Source: Metaclostridioides mangenotii
GTDB lineage: Bacteria > Bacillota > Clostridia > Peptostreptococcales > Peptostreptococcaceae
Assembly (NCBI RefSeq): GCF_018917235.1
Contig: NZ_JAHLOF010000005.1
Location: forward strand, 1 to 64,000
Direction of reading: 5' to 3'
Length of the DNA: 64,000 nt
Shown: piece after piece, positions 25,843 to 33,663 of the stretch
Layout: the number at the start of each line of letters is the position of its first letter
How positions within the stretch are numbered: position 1 is the first letter of the stretch
Notes under the pieces: generated by a model
The model's database searches: none
Seen by the model: only the letters and a program-made list of their open reading frames with translations
Told to the model about the DNA's origin: nothing
Position numbers and translations under genes: made by a program

Positions 25843-27777
25843 TTATATACTCTCTACTGTTACCATACTCATAAGTTTTATATTCCTTTTTATAAACTCA
25901 TTCATCTGCGAAGAGTCCAGCTCTTTATTTGAAATCAACGCTAAATCTACTATTTGATTACACAATAGATCTATCGTATTTTTTATATAGTTTTCATCTT
26001 TATTACTATTTTTTAAATCAACTACTTTGTTAACAATTGGATTTTTATTATTTATAACAAGTGTTTTATCTTCCTGTAGATCAACACCAAAATCAAAACC
26101 AGCAAAATTTGCTTTCATTTCACTCATTCTTATTGAATCCTCTGAAATAAGTATTATTGCAGGAGTATCTTCGTTTTTAAATGATTCTACTTTATAGTGA
26201 TTTACTCTTTCTCCTACAGAATCTCTAAATATTGCCTCTATCTCTCTCTTACTCCTGTCGTCATTTTCTTTATCATCTTTTTGATCTATATTTAATACAT
26301 CATTTAAGTCTGAATCTATTCTACTGAATTTAACTCCTTTTTGTCTAAACTCTATAAATGAGATAAAGTTAACATCAATTGTAGAATCAAGAACTACTGC
26401 ATTTAAATCGTATTCTTTAAATAATTTTATGTATTGTGATTGCTGTTCTTCGTTTGTGACATAGAAAACCTTATTTTCGTGTTTCCCTTTATTTTCATCT
26501 AGATAATTTTTGAGGCTTATATGGTTTTTGTCTATTGTTTTATATAATATACAATCTTTTATTTTTTCATAAAAACTTTCGTCTTTTAAACATCCATATT
26601 TGATGAATAACTGTATATCATCCCATATATTACCATATTTTTCCCTATCATTTTTAAATAATAACTTCAATCTGTCTGCTACCTTTTTAACTATATGTTT
26701 AGATACCTTTCCTACTTCTTTATCATTTTGGAGGAAACTTCTAGAAACATTTAAAGGGAGATCTGGACAGTCAATAACGCCTTTAAGTAAAAGAAGGAAT
26801 TCAGGTATTATTTCTTTTATATTATCTGCAACAAAAACCTGATTGTTGTAAAGTTTAACTTCCCCTTCCCTAATTTCGAATTCATTTTTTAGTTTAGGAA
26901 AATAAAGTATCCCCTTCAAATTGAATGGATAGTCCACATTTAAATGCATCCAAAACAATGGGTCGTCAAATTCATTAAAAGTTCTTTTGTAGAAGTCTAT
27001 ATACTCGTCATCTGTACAATCTTTTGGCGATTTCAGCCATAAAGGATTTGTGTTATTTAAAGGTTTTTCTTTAGCTTGTTCTAAGGAATTTGTGTTCTTA
27101 ATATTATTAATATGCTCCTCTTTGTTTTCTTCCATTTTTTCTTCATCTACTAAATAAATTTCTACAGGTAAAAAAGAGCAGTACTTACTTATAACTGAAT
27201 GTACAGTATAATATTCTAAAAATTCCTTACTATCTTCCTCTAAATAAAGTGTTATTGTTGTTCCTCTGTTGTTTCTAGTACTTGATTCAGATATTTCATA
27301 ATCAGTGCCACCCTCTGATAGCCATCTAACTGATTTAGAAGATGCTAGATAACTTTTAGTATCTATTTGAACTTTATAAGAAACCATAAAAGACGAGTAA
27401 AAACCAAGTCCGAAATGTCCTATGATGTCATTAGATTCCTCAATTTTATCTTTGTACTTGTTGAAAAAATCTTCAGCTCCAGAGAAAGCAACTTGATTTA
27501 TGTACTTTTTAACTTCTTCCTCAGTCATACCAATACCATCGTCTACAAACTTAATAGTACCAGCAGATTTATTAACTGATACAGTGATTTTGTAGTTTTC
27601 CTCTTTAGCGTTTGTAATCTCTCCAAGAGTTTTTAGTCTTTTGTATTTGCTTATAGCATCACAACCATTACTTATAAGCTCTCTGATAAAAATATCCTTA
27701 TCAGAATATAACCATTTCTTAATTATCGGAAAAATATTTTCTGTATGAATTGATATACTCCCTTTTTCAATACTCAT
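25843..27777 (-). CDS. htpG: Molecular chaperone HtpG (Hsp90)
   Basis: About 644 residues. The N-terminal GHKL ATPase domain has IRELISNGCDAISK (catalytic Glu and Asn), DDGIGMT (Asp contacting adenine) and the lid/G2 region GHFGLGFYSSF; RGTTITLYL follows. The middle domain has the NVSRSFLQND segment, whose Arg contacts ATP phosphate. The C-terminal dimerisation domain is the shorter clostridial form. It refolds and stabilises client proteins in the cytosol using ATP. The frame opens at 27783, but GGAGGG touches that ATG, so the ATG at 27777 is taken. It is monocistronic and borders the flagellar region, as (from memory) in C. difficile. Confidence 0.95.
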   Translation of the reverse strand: MSIEKGSISIHTENIFPIIKKWLYSDKDIFIRELISNGCDAISKYKRLKTLGEITNAKEENYKITVSVNKSAGTIKFVDDGIGMTEEEVKKYINQVAFSGAEDFFNKYKDKIEESNDIIGHFGLGFYSSFMVSYKVQIDTKSYLASSKSVRWLSEGGTDYEISESSTRNNRGTTITLYLEEDSKEFLEYYTVHSVISKYCSFLPVEIYLVDEEKMEENKEEHINNIKNTNSLEQAKEKPLNNTNPLWLKSPKDCTDDEYIDFYKRTFNEFDDPLFWMHLNVDYPFNLKGILYFPKLKNEFEIREGEVKLYNNQVFVADNIKEIIPEFLLLLKGVIDCPDLPLNVSRSFLQNDKEVGKVSKHIVKKVADRLKLLFKNDREKYGNIWDDIQLFIKYGCLKDESFYEKIKDCILYKTIDKNHISLKNYLDENKGKHENKVFYVTNEEQQSQYIKLFKEYDLNAVVLDSTIDVNFISFIEFRQKGVKFSRIDSDLNDVLNIDQKDDKENDDRSKREIEAIFRDSVGERVNHYKVESFKNEDTPAIILISEDSIRMSEMKANFAGFDFGVDLQEDKTLVINNKNPIVNKVVDLKNSNKDENYIKNTIDLLCNQIVDLALISNKELDSSQMNEFIKRNIKLMSMVTVESI

Positions 27778-27879
27778 AATCATCCCTCCATTAAAAAGTT
27801 ATTATTTTGTTTATAAATTAAATATCTACTCTGATATATAATCTCTAATAAAGATAAGAATCGATTAAAAAATTATAGA

Positions 27880-29232
27880 TTATTTTTTTAATATTTCTTG
27901 TGCTTTTGAATTATTGTACACACTGTTAGGAACCTTCTTCTTAAATTCTCTAAATATATCTTTCGATTTTTCTAGTTGACCATTGTTGTAGTAAAGTAAC
28001 CCTAGATTATAGTATGATTCTTCATAATAAGGATATTCTTTATTATATTTTTCAATATACTTAGTATAATACTTCTCTGCATCGCTGTATTTTCCTACCT
28101 TATCACAAAGACTAGCTACTTGATATATTGATTCAGAAATATAATTTTTATCCTGACTATCTTTTTCAACTTCTTTATATAGATTTATAGCATTATGATA
28201 CTCTTTGTTGTTTTTAAATTCAATAGCCTTTTCAAAAGTCTCTTTATCTGTTAAATTCTCTAGATTTTGCTTAGTTTTAGATCCTTCATCATTTTGATTT
28301 TCTTTATTCTCCTGGTACGTATCGGAACTTTGAACTGATGCATCGGTCTTTTCTTTAATATTCTTCTTAGATTTAGCTACAGACTTATCTTCATTGCTTT
28401 TACTTACTTGCGCTAGGTTAGAATCTTTACCTAGATCACTTTTTAATAATATTATTTGGTAAGAGTTATAAGCAAGTACAGATATTAACAAACAAATTAT
28501 TAAAAGTACTCCTCTTTTATTTTTAAAAATGTTTGTAAACTTAAATATTCTGTTTCGATTATATTTGATTTCAGTATTTTCGAACTCTTTAATGTTATTT
28601 TTAAATTCAGTGAATTCTTTAACTTCGACTCCACTATTATATCTATTCTCTGCATGATTAATGTCTTTATATATTTCTTTATTAATAAGAGATTCATTAT
28701 TATAAAGAATTTCATGTCCTTTATCTAGTTGGCGTATTCTGTTTAAATGTTTTTGAGCTTCCTCTAACTTATGAATATCTTTATATATATAGTATAAAAT
28801 TAAATTAGGTTCTATGAGATAATTATTTTTTCTTGTGATATCTTTAAACCCTTCTATTGCTTCATCGTATTCTCCTAAGTTTACATGTTTTATAAATGTA
28901 TTGTACTCTTTTATAAAACATGTAAACTTATCAGATAAAAAGTATTCTACATATTTTTCGGCTATCTCATCTTTTTTTATTTTTAAACTTTTATAAAAAT
29001 TCTCAAATGATTTATCGAATTCACACATAACTAAACTTAATATACCATATAAATTCCTAGCAGTCGTGTTGTATTCATCGATATACACACTTTTTCTTAC
29101 TAATATATATGCATTTGAAAGATCTCCATCTTTTATCAAATCAATTGCCTCATTATATAATTTATTCGAATATTCATCTTGATCAATTTTATTAAAATTT
29201 TTCAGGTCAATTTCAATATCTTTAAACAGCAA
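27880..29232 (-). CDS. TPR protein with one membrane helix
   Basis: About 450 residues. The N-terminal half (1-190) has TPR-like helices (SNKLYNEAIDLIKDGDLSNAYILVRKSV, YDEAIEGFKDITRK). A single transmembrane segment follows (about residues 240-262, GVLLIICLLISVLAYNSY), then a charged linker. The C-terminal TPR array (AIEFKNNKEYHNAINLYKEV, KYSDAEKYYTKYIEKY, NNGQLEKSKDIFREFKK) resembles YbgF/BamD-type tetratricopeptides, probably outside the membrane. The start is TTG, chosen because AAAGGAGG lies seven bases before it; the frame itself extends to 29262. It is last in the flagellar run, after fliN and an inverted-repeat element. Its role is unknown; position suggests a link to flagella or the envelope. 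Confidence 0.75.
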   Translation of the reverse strand: MLFKDIEIDLKNFNKIDQDEYSNKLYNEAIDLIKDGDLSNAYILVRKSVYIDEYNTTARNLYGILSLVMCEFDKSFENFYKSLKIKKDEIAEKYVEYFLSDKFTCFIKEYNTFIKHVNLGEYDEAIEGFKDITRKNNYLIEPNLILYYIYKDIHKLEEAQKHLNRIRQLDKGHEILYNNESLINKEIYKDINHAENRYNSGVEVKEFTEFKNNIKEFENTEIKYNRNRIFKFTNIFKNKRGVLLIICLLISVLAYNSYQIILLKSDLGKDSNLAQVSKSNEDKSVAKSKKNIKEKTDASVQSSDTYQENKENQNDEGSKTKQNLENLTDKETFEKAIEFKNNKEYHNAINLYKEVEKDSQDKNYISESIYQVASLCDKVGKYSDAEKYYTKYIEKYNKEYPYYEESYYNLGLLYYNNGQLEKSKDIFREFKKKVPNSVYNNSKAQEILKK

Positions 29233-29262
29233 TACTATTCCTCCTTTCAGCCTAAAAATCAC

Positions 29263-29372
29263 AGGGTTGCCTAATAATAATCTGTTAACTCAAACAAAAC
29301 ATAACTTGTGTTCAAAATTACACAAAACAAGTTTAAGTTCAAGTAGCCAAACAACTATTTTTAGACAACCCT
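29263..29372. repeat. 110-base inverted-repeat element between fliN and TPR gene
   Basis: The ends AGGGTTGCCTAA (29263-29274) and TTAGACAACCCT (29361-29372) are inverted repeats with one difference. Inside, AACTTGT and ACAAGTT form a nested stem. The whole segment can fold as one long interrupted hairpin. It is non-coding and lies exactly between two co-directional genes. GGTTGTCT at the end is similar to the end of the element at 18523, but not enough to call them the same family. Confidence 0.6.
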
Positions 29373-29385
29373 CAGTAATTGTAAT

Positions 29386-29736
29386 TTATATAAATGTTTT
29401 AACCCATTCGTCACCTTCAACTATATTTGTTATCTTTACTCCAAAATTCAAATCAACAACTACTACCTTCCCATATGCGAATACTTTATCATCAATTAAT
29501 ATTTCAACATCTTGGTCAACCAGAGCATCTAATTCTATTAGAGAACCTTTTTGTAGTGAAAGTATCTCTTTAAGTTTCATTCTTGTTCTACCTATAATAA
29601 CTGATAATTCTAAATTGACATCTAATATTCTAGATAGATTTTCATTTATGAAATCTACATCATCACTCATGTTTTCAGTCTCATTTTTTAAAAGTATATC
29701 TTTTTCTTCGTTAGAAATAGTTTTACTGCTGTCCAT
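29386..29736 (-). CDS. fliN: Flagellar motor switch protein FliN
   Basis: 116 residues. An acidic N-terminal tail is followed by the SpoA (surface presentation of antigens) domain: LDVNLELSVIIGRTRMKLKEIL, SLQKGSLIELDALVDQDVEIL, and YGKVVVVDLNFGVKITNI. It forms the lower C-ring of the motor with FliM and docks the export ATPase complex through FliH. It follows fliM by three bases. It is a short FliN rather than the FliY type, with no CheC phosphatase domain. A second FliN-like gene lies at 59853. Confidence 0.93.
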   Translation of the reverse strand: MDSSKTISNEEKDILLKNETENMSDDVDFINENLSRILDVNLELSVIIGRTRMKLKEILSLQKGSLIELDALVDQDVEILIDDKVFAYGKVVVVDLNFGVKITNIVEGDEWVKTFI

Positions 29737-29739
29737 AAT

Positions 29740-30621
29740 TTACACCTCTTTATTTGCAGAGTCCAAAACCTCTAAGCCTCTTTTGTTGTTGACAATTCCC
29801 GGTTTTCCCTCGTACATCTTTACATTTTCTATATATATGTCTGCAGGATTTCCGATTCTTTTATTAGTAATCAGAATATCTCCCTCTTCCAGCTTTAATA
29901 AATCTTCTACAACAATATTTACTTTTCCAATCTCTACTCTTAAGTTCAAATCTGATTCATACACATTTTCTTTTAATTTAGCAGAAAATTCTTCAGGATT
30001 GTTTGAAAACTTATCTACCAAATCATTTTCAGGAAGATAGTTTTCGAGCCAATCCTCCATACTGCTGTAAGGCATACAGAATGATATTGTTCCAATATTT
30101 ATTCCTTTGTGATCTACCTCTACATCTGATATGCAGCTAGAGTCACTTGGGATAAAAAATTGCGGTATAGCTACTTTTGAGTAAATTCCTTCTACTTGTA
30201 TAGCGGTAAATTTATCTGGTATATATAGCTTTTCCATAAGTTTGTTAACTATATACGTTAAAACATTCTTATCTACTTCTGAAAAAGATCTATCCAGATT
30301 TTCTATATTTCCATCTCCACCAGATACTACATCCACCCAAATAAGAGCCACTATTTTATCTATTCTCAACAAAAAACTTTTATCTATAGGCTTTATTGTA
30401 ACCTGTACAACTATAGAAGAAGCAGATATTTTTTCAAAAAAATCTTGGTAACTTGATTGCTCAATATCTACAATCTTTAAGTTCGATCTATACTTAAGTT
30501 CGTAGTTTAGGTACATATTGGATTTTCTACAGAAGTCTTCTGTTAAAATACTTATATTTCTAATGTTCTCACTAGAATATCTCTGTGGTTTTCTAAAATC
30601 ATATTCTTTTGCTTTAATCAT
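29740..30621 (-). CDS. fliM: Flagellar motor switch protein FliM, lacking the CheY-binding N-terminus
   Basis: 293 residues, shorter than the usual 320-350. It begins almost directly at YDFRKPQRYSSENIRNIS, which in other FliM proteins follows an N-terminal peptide with an LSQxEIDxLL motif that binds phospho-CheY. That motif is absent, and the gene starts 15 bases after the flgG stop with no room for it. The middle CheC-like domain (ASSIVVQVTIKPIDKSFLLRID) and C-terminal SpoA domain (NLRVEIGKVNIVVEDLLKLEEGDIL) are present. It couples rotor, FliG and FliN; how it receives CheY signal is open. Confidence 0.92.
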   Translation of the reverse strand: MIKAKEYDFRKPQRYSSENIRNISILTEDFCRKSNMYLNYELKYRSNLKIVDIEQSSYQDFFEKISASSIVVQVTIKPIDKSFLLRIDKIVALIWVDVVSGGDGNIENLDRSFSEVDKNVLTYIVNKLMEKLYIPDKFTAIQVEGIYSKVAIPQFFIPSDSSCISDVEVDHKGINIGTISFCMPYSSMEDWLENYLPENDLVDKFSNNPEEFSAKLKENVYESDLNLRVEIGKVNIVVEDLLKLEEGDILITNKRIGNPADIYIENVKMYEGKPGIVNNKRGLEVLDSANKEV

Positions 30622-30636
30622 ATCTACACTTCCAAA

Positions 30637-31398
30637 CTATTTAGATCTTAAATTGTTAGCCATTGACCACATATCATCGGCTACATTCATACCTTTTGAA
30701 TTTAGTTGAAAAGCTCTTTGGGTAGTTATCATTTCAACCATTTCATCCTGTAAATTAACATTGGACATCTCCAAATAACCCTGTTCTATACTTGAATTAT
30801 TTTCTATGTATAAAGCAGCATCGTCCTTTAATTCATATTGACTATCACCAATAGATATAAATGCATCATCTCCAACCGAGTTATAAAGATTTACTTTGCC
30901 AATATGAATATCATCCACATAAATATTTCCATCTTTAGCTATGTTCAGATTTTCATTCGTGATATTACTATTTGCATAATTATATCCTGCATTAAATTGA
31001 ACATCTAGTTTATTTCCTCGTGTATCCACTATATTGCCAGCTTTATCAACACTGAAGTTACCATCTCTAGTATATGCATATTTGCCATCATTTTTAATTA
31101 CTCTGAAAAATCCATTTCCATCTATAGCTAAATTGGACCTTATTTCTGTAGATCTAATTGGTCCCTGTCTTAAATCTCTAACTGGTAGAGTAACTTTACT
31201 TCCTGTTCCAGTATCAATTTTATTTTTTCCAGTCGGATATGTCCTTCTGTTTAGGGTTTCATTAACTAAGTCACTAAATTCGATATTTATCTTTTTATAT
31301 CCAACGGTATCTACGTTAGCTATATTATTTGAGACTATATTTAATTTTTCTTGATTAGAATTCATCCCAGCTCTGCTGTTATTTATTATTGTATACAT
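30637..31398 (-). CDS. flgG: Flagellar distal rod-type protein FlgG
   Basis: 253 residues. The N-terminal axial helix and motif NNSRAGMNSNQEKLNIVSNN-IANVDTVGYK and the central FlgE/F/G core (LAIDGNGFFRV, YAYTRDGNFSVDKAGNIV) lead to the C-terminal axial helix EMVEMITTQRAFQLNSKG. It is exported by the flagellar type III apparatus and polymerises as rod. It is the second of two rod paralogues in tandem; in C. difficile the pair is called flgG1 and flgG. Which of the two is functionally FlgF is not decided by sequence. It is followed by fliM. Confidence 0.88.
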   Translation of the reverse strand: MYTIINNSRAGMNSNQEKLNIVSNNIANVDTVGYKKINIEFSDLVNETLNRRTYPTGKNKIDTGTGSKVTLPVRDLRQGPIRSTEIRSNLAIDGNGFFRVIKNDGKYAYTRDGNFSVDKAGNIVDTRGNKLDVQFNAGYNYANSNITNENLNIAKDGNIYVDDIHIGKVNLYNSVGDDAFISIGDSQYELKDDAALYIENNSSIEQGYLEMSNVNLQDEMVEMITTQRAFQLNSKGMNVADDMWSMANNLRSK

Positions 31399-31452
31399 TT
31401 AATTCTCCCCGCTATTTTGCTGCCTAAATTCTTTATATACTCCTTGCAATAA

Positions 31453-32223
31453 CTACACTGCTCCAATCTGGTTCGCTATTTTTTCTAAAGTAGAATCTAT
31501 TGTCTGAATTATCTTCTGACTTGCTTCATATTCTCTCATGTACATCATCATATCACTTACTTCAGCTATCATATCAACATTAGATGTCTCAACAGAATTT
31601 TGCACCGTTTCAAATCCTAAAGCTGCTACTTCACCATCTCCAGTGTATACATTATTGCCTACTTTGTTTAATGTAGCATAGTCTTCTATATCTACAATAT
31701 TAAACTTATACTTTGGAGTATTATTTATTGAGATTGTATTATCCCTAGACACTTCAAAAGATCCACCATTGACTTGAATAGGTTCAACAGCTCCTGTCTG
31801 TATATTTGTACCTAGAACATAATAACCATCACTTGTTATTAGATTTCCCATAGTGTCTTCCCTAAAGTTACCATTCCTTGTATAAAACTGTTGACCATTT
31901 TTATCTGATACTTTGAAAAATCCCTTTCCACTAATGGCCACATCCATTTTATTTCCAGTTTGTTTTATAACACCTTGAGTATAATTTACAACAACATCGT
32001 CCATAGCAACACCTAGGCTCATATTACCTATTACCTGTTTATGACCCTTACCACCAGCAAATTTGTCTCTGTTAGATATGCTAACTTCATCGAAACTCTT
32101 TGAAATTAATTTCTCGTTTTTATATCCAATTGTATTAATATTTGCTAAATTGTTAGTTATTACAGCTTGTCGCTTCTCATTAGTTATCATAGATGACACT
32201 GACGTGTATAGACCTCGTAACAT
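31453..32223 (-). CDS. Flagellar rod-type protein FlgF/FlgG (flgG1)
   Basis: About 257 residues, the same architecture as the next gene: MLRGLYTSVSSM, NNLANINTIGYKNEK, core MDVAISGKGFFKV and FYTRNGNFREDTMGNLI, and terminal helix DMMMYMREYEASQKIIQT. MLRGLYT at the start is typical of FlgF/FlgG. The frame extends to a TTG at 32241, but AGGAGG six bases before ATG at 32223 shows the true start. The stop of a small membrane ORF lies inside this ribosome site, so translation is coupled. It is exported and assembled in the rod. Confidence 0.88.
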   Translation of the reverse strand: MLRGLYTSVSSMITNEKRQAVITNNLANINTIGYKNEKLISKSFDEVSISNRDKFAGGKGHKQVIGNMSLGVAMDDVVVNYTQGVIKQTGNKMDVAISGKGFFKVSDKNGQQFYTRNGNFREDTMGNLITSDGYYVLGTNIQTGAVEPIQVNGGSFEVSRDNTISINNTPKYKFNIVDIEDYATLNKVGNNVYTGDGEVAALGFETVQNSVETSNVDMIAEVSDMMMYMREYEASQKIIQTIDSTLEKIANQIGAV

Positions 32224-32233
32224 CTTGTTCCTC

Positions 32234-32431
32234 CTATTCAATAACCTTCATTTCACTTGGATATTTCATACCTAATTCCATTGCTTTTTTTTCTATTTCA
32301 GCATCGCTCATTTCACTTTTATCAAATACAATTGTGCTAATTACAGATATGAGAATTCCAACACCTAATCCGATTAAAAATTTTTTGTCAAAACCGATAG
32401 TTTTTATTCTTTGTAATACGTTGTGATTAAT
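32234..32431 (-). CDS. Small single-helix membrane protein (MltG N-terminus-like), non-standard start
   Basis: About 65 residues ending at TAG 32234, inside the ribosome site of the next gene. A hydrophobic helix (FLIGLGVGILISVISTIVF) is followed by MSDAEIEKKAMELGMKYPSE, a pattern seen in small clostridial MltG-like membrane proteins. The frame is closed by TAA just upstream of AAGGGGG, and no ATG, GTG or TTG occurs before the helix; ATT at 32431 sits seven bases after AAGGGGG and is the best start. Alternatively, a frameshift hides a TTG start at 32436. It is between fliA and the rod genes, where C. difficile also has small genes. Confidence 0.6.
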   Translation of the reverse strand: MNHNVLQRIKTIGFDKKFLIGLGVGILISVISTIVFDKSEMSDAEIEKKAMELGMKYPSEMKVIE

Positions 32432-32530
32432 TGCAATTCCCCCTTATCTATATTAAGAATTTTACATATATTTTCATCTGTATAGCCTTATTCAATCAGA
32501 GATAGTATTTGTTAAAATTTTATTATCTCC

Positions 32531-32731
32531 CTATTTATCTCCCATAATAAGATTTGATATTTTATCTAGGAAATGAGTTTCTTTTTCCTCAAAAAACAAA
32601 TCGTGTCCTTTATAACTATTTTCTAATATCTCATCGAAATTTTTTCTTTGCAATTTAATTTCTCTTCTATTAGAAAGTCCAACAAAAAAGAATATAGATA
32701 TTGCTATAAAAATTAAAACTACCTGTATCAT
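32531..32731 (-). CDS. Small membrane-anchored protein next to fliA
   Basis: 66 residues. One N-terminal transmembrane helix (MIQVVLIFIAISIFFFVGL) is followed by a basic stop-transfer (SNRREIKLQRK) and an acidic cytosolic tail (DEILENSYKGHDLFFEEKETHF). It starts six bases after the fliA stop, so it is in the flagellar operon. A small gene stands at the same place in C. difficile. No family function is known; an accessory to motor or export is only a guess. Confidence 0.7.
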   Translation of the reverse strand: MIQVVLIFIAISIFFFVGLSNRREIKLQRKNFDEILENSYKGHDLFFEEKETHFLDKISNLIMGDK

Positions 32732-32737
32732 ATTTAC

Positions 32738-33544
32738 TCATTCCTTGATTAAGTATTTCATTTTTTCTATCTCACATTTTAGATTAGAAATAGCTTTACG
32801 ATGCAATTGAGATACTCTGGATTCAGATACTTTTAATACCTTTGCTATTTCCTTTAAATTAAATTCATCGTAATAGTACAATGACAACACTAGCTGTTCC
32901 TTTTCTTTTAAATTCGTAATTGCTTTTGAAAGAACTTCGACCTTTTCATTTTTATCGACAATACTGCTTGGATTTTCATCTTCACTTACCCTTAAAAAAC
33001 GCTCTATATTATCATTTGTATCATCAAAATTTGCTTTATCTAGAGAGTAAGTACTCAACATATCTATATCAGTCTCAATTTCTAAAATATCAGTCTTAGT
33101 TACATTTAATTCATCTGCTATTTCTCCAATACTAGGTTCTCTAAGCAACCTATTCCTTAAGTTTTCAACTACTTTGTAGTAGTTATTAATTCTAGTCATT
33201 TTTTGTTTTGAAATTGGTTGTTGCCTTCTTATTTCATCTAGTATTGCTCCTTTAATCTTTATGTAAGAATAAGTTGAAAATTTTGCATCCCTCTTCATAT
33301 CAAATTTGTTGACTGCATCTATCAATCCCAATACACCTGTATTTACTAGATCTTCAAATTCAAGGCCCTTATTTGGTACAAATAGTTTGTTTGCAATACT
33401 CTTTACAAGAGGAATATTATCTTTGATCAATTGCTCTCTATCAACAACAATATTATTTTTACTTTCAATATTAAATGGCTCAGTAATTGTACTTTTGTCA
33501 AATACCAAATTTCTCAACATATACGCTTGATCCATCATATACAT
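32738..33544 (-). CDS. fliA: RNA polymerase sigma-28 factor FliA/SigD
   Basis: 268 residues. Region 2 is IANKLFVPNKGLEFEDLVNTGVLGLI followed by FSTYSYIKIKGAILDEIRRQ (core binding and -10 recognition). Region 3 is LREPSIGEIADELNVTKTDI. Region 4 is VLSLYYYDEFNLKEIAKVLKVSESRVSQLHRKAI, which contacts the -35. It directs late flagellar promoters, two of which (fliC and flgM) have good sigma-28 sequences in this window, and is held inactive by FlgM. The gene overlaps a 42-codon ORF. Three ATGs lie near the start; GGGGG upstream favours the first or second. Confidence 0.95.
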   Translation of the reverse strand: MYMMDQAYMLRNLVFDKSTITEPFNIESKNNIVVDREQLIKDNIPLVKSIANKLFVPNKGLEFEDLVNTGVLGLIDAVNKFDMKRDAKFSTYSYIKIKGAILDEIRRQQPISKQKMTRINNYYKVVENLRNRLLREPSIGEIADELNVTKTDILEIETDIDMLSTYSLDKANFDDTNDNIERFLRVSEDENPSSIVDKNEKVEVLSKAITNLKEKEQLVLSLYYYDEFNLKEIAKVLKVSESRVSQLHRKAISNLKCEIEKMKYLIKE

Positions 33545-33663
33545 TCAGCCCCCAAATACACTCTTATTATTTTATCTTTATCTGGTTTCAAAATATAATC
33601 TGGAATTATTTTCTCTAATCCAATTTTTATATTGTATCTATATGATTCTTCTTCTATTATCAT
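33535..33663 (-). CDS. 42-residue ORF between flhA and fliA
   Basis: The ATG follows the flhA stop directly (TAG ATG), and the stop overlaps the beginning of fliA, so it could be translated by coupling. The product is MIIEEESYRYNIKIGLEKII followed by PDYILKPDKDKIIRVYLGAECI. It has no membrane helix and no recognised family. In related clostridia flhF and flhG lie here; this ORF is not evidently a piece of either. It may be a real small protein, or a coupling device or relic left after their loss. Confidence 0.5.
   Translation of the reverse strand: MIIEEESYRYNIKIGLEKIIPDYILKPDKDKIIRVYLGAECI

Noticed and set aside
29267..30040. 257-codon plus-strand ORF opposite fliM/fliN
   Set aside because: Ser/Thr/Phe-rich antisense shadow of two well-supported flagellar genes.
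30637..32223. Tandem rod genes considered a recent duplication
   Set aside because: The two proteins share only the family motifs and differ widely in the core, as FlgF and FlgG normally do.
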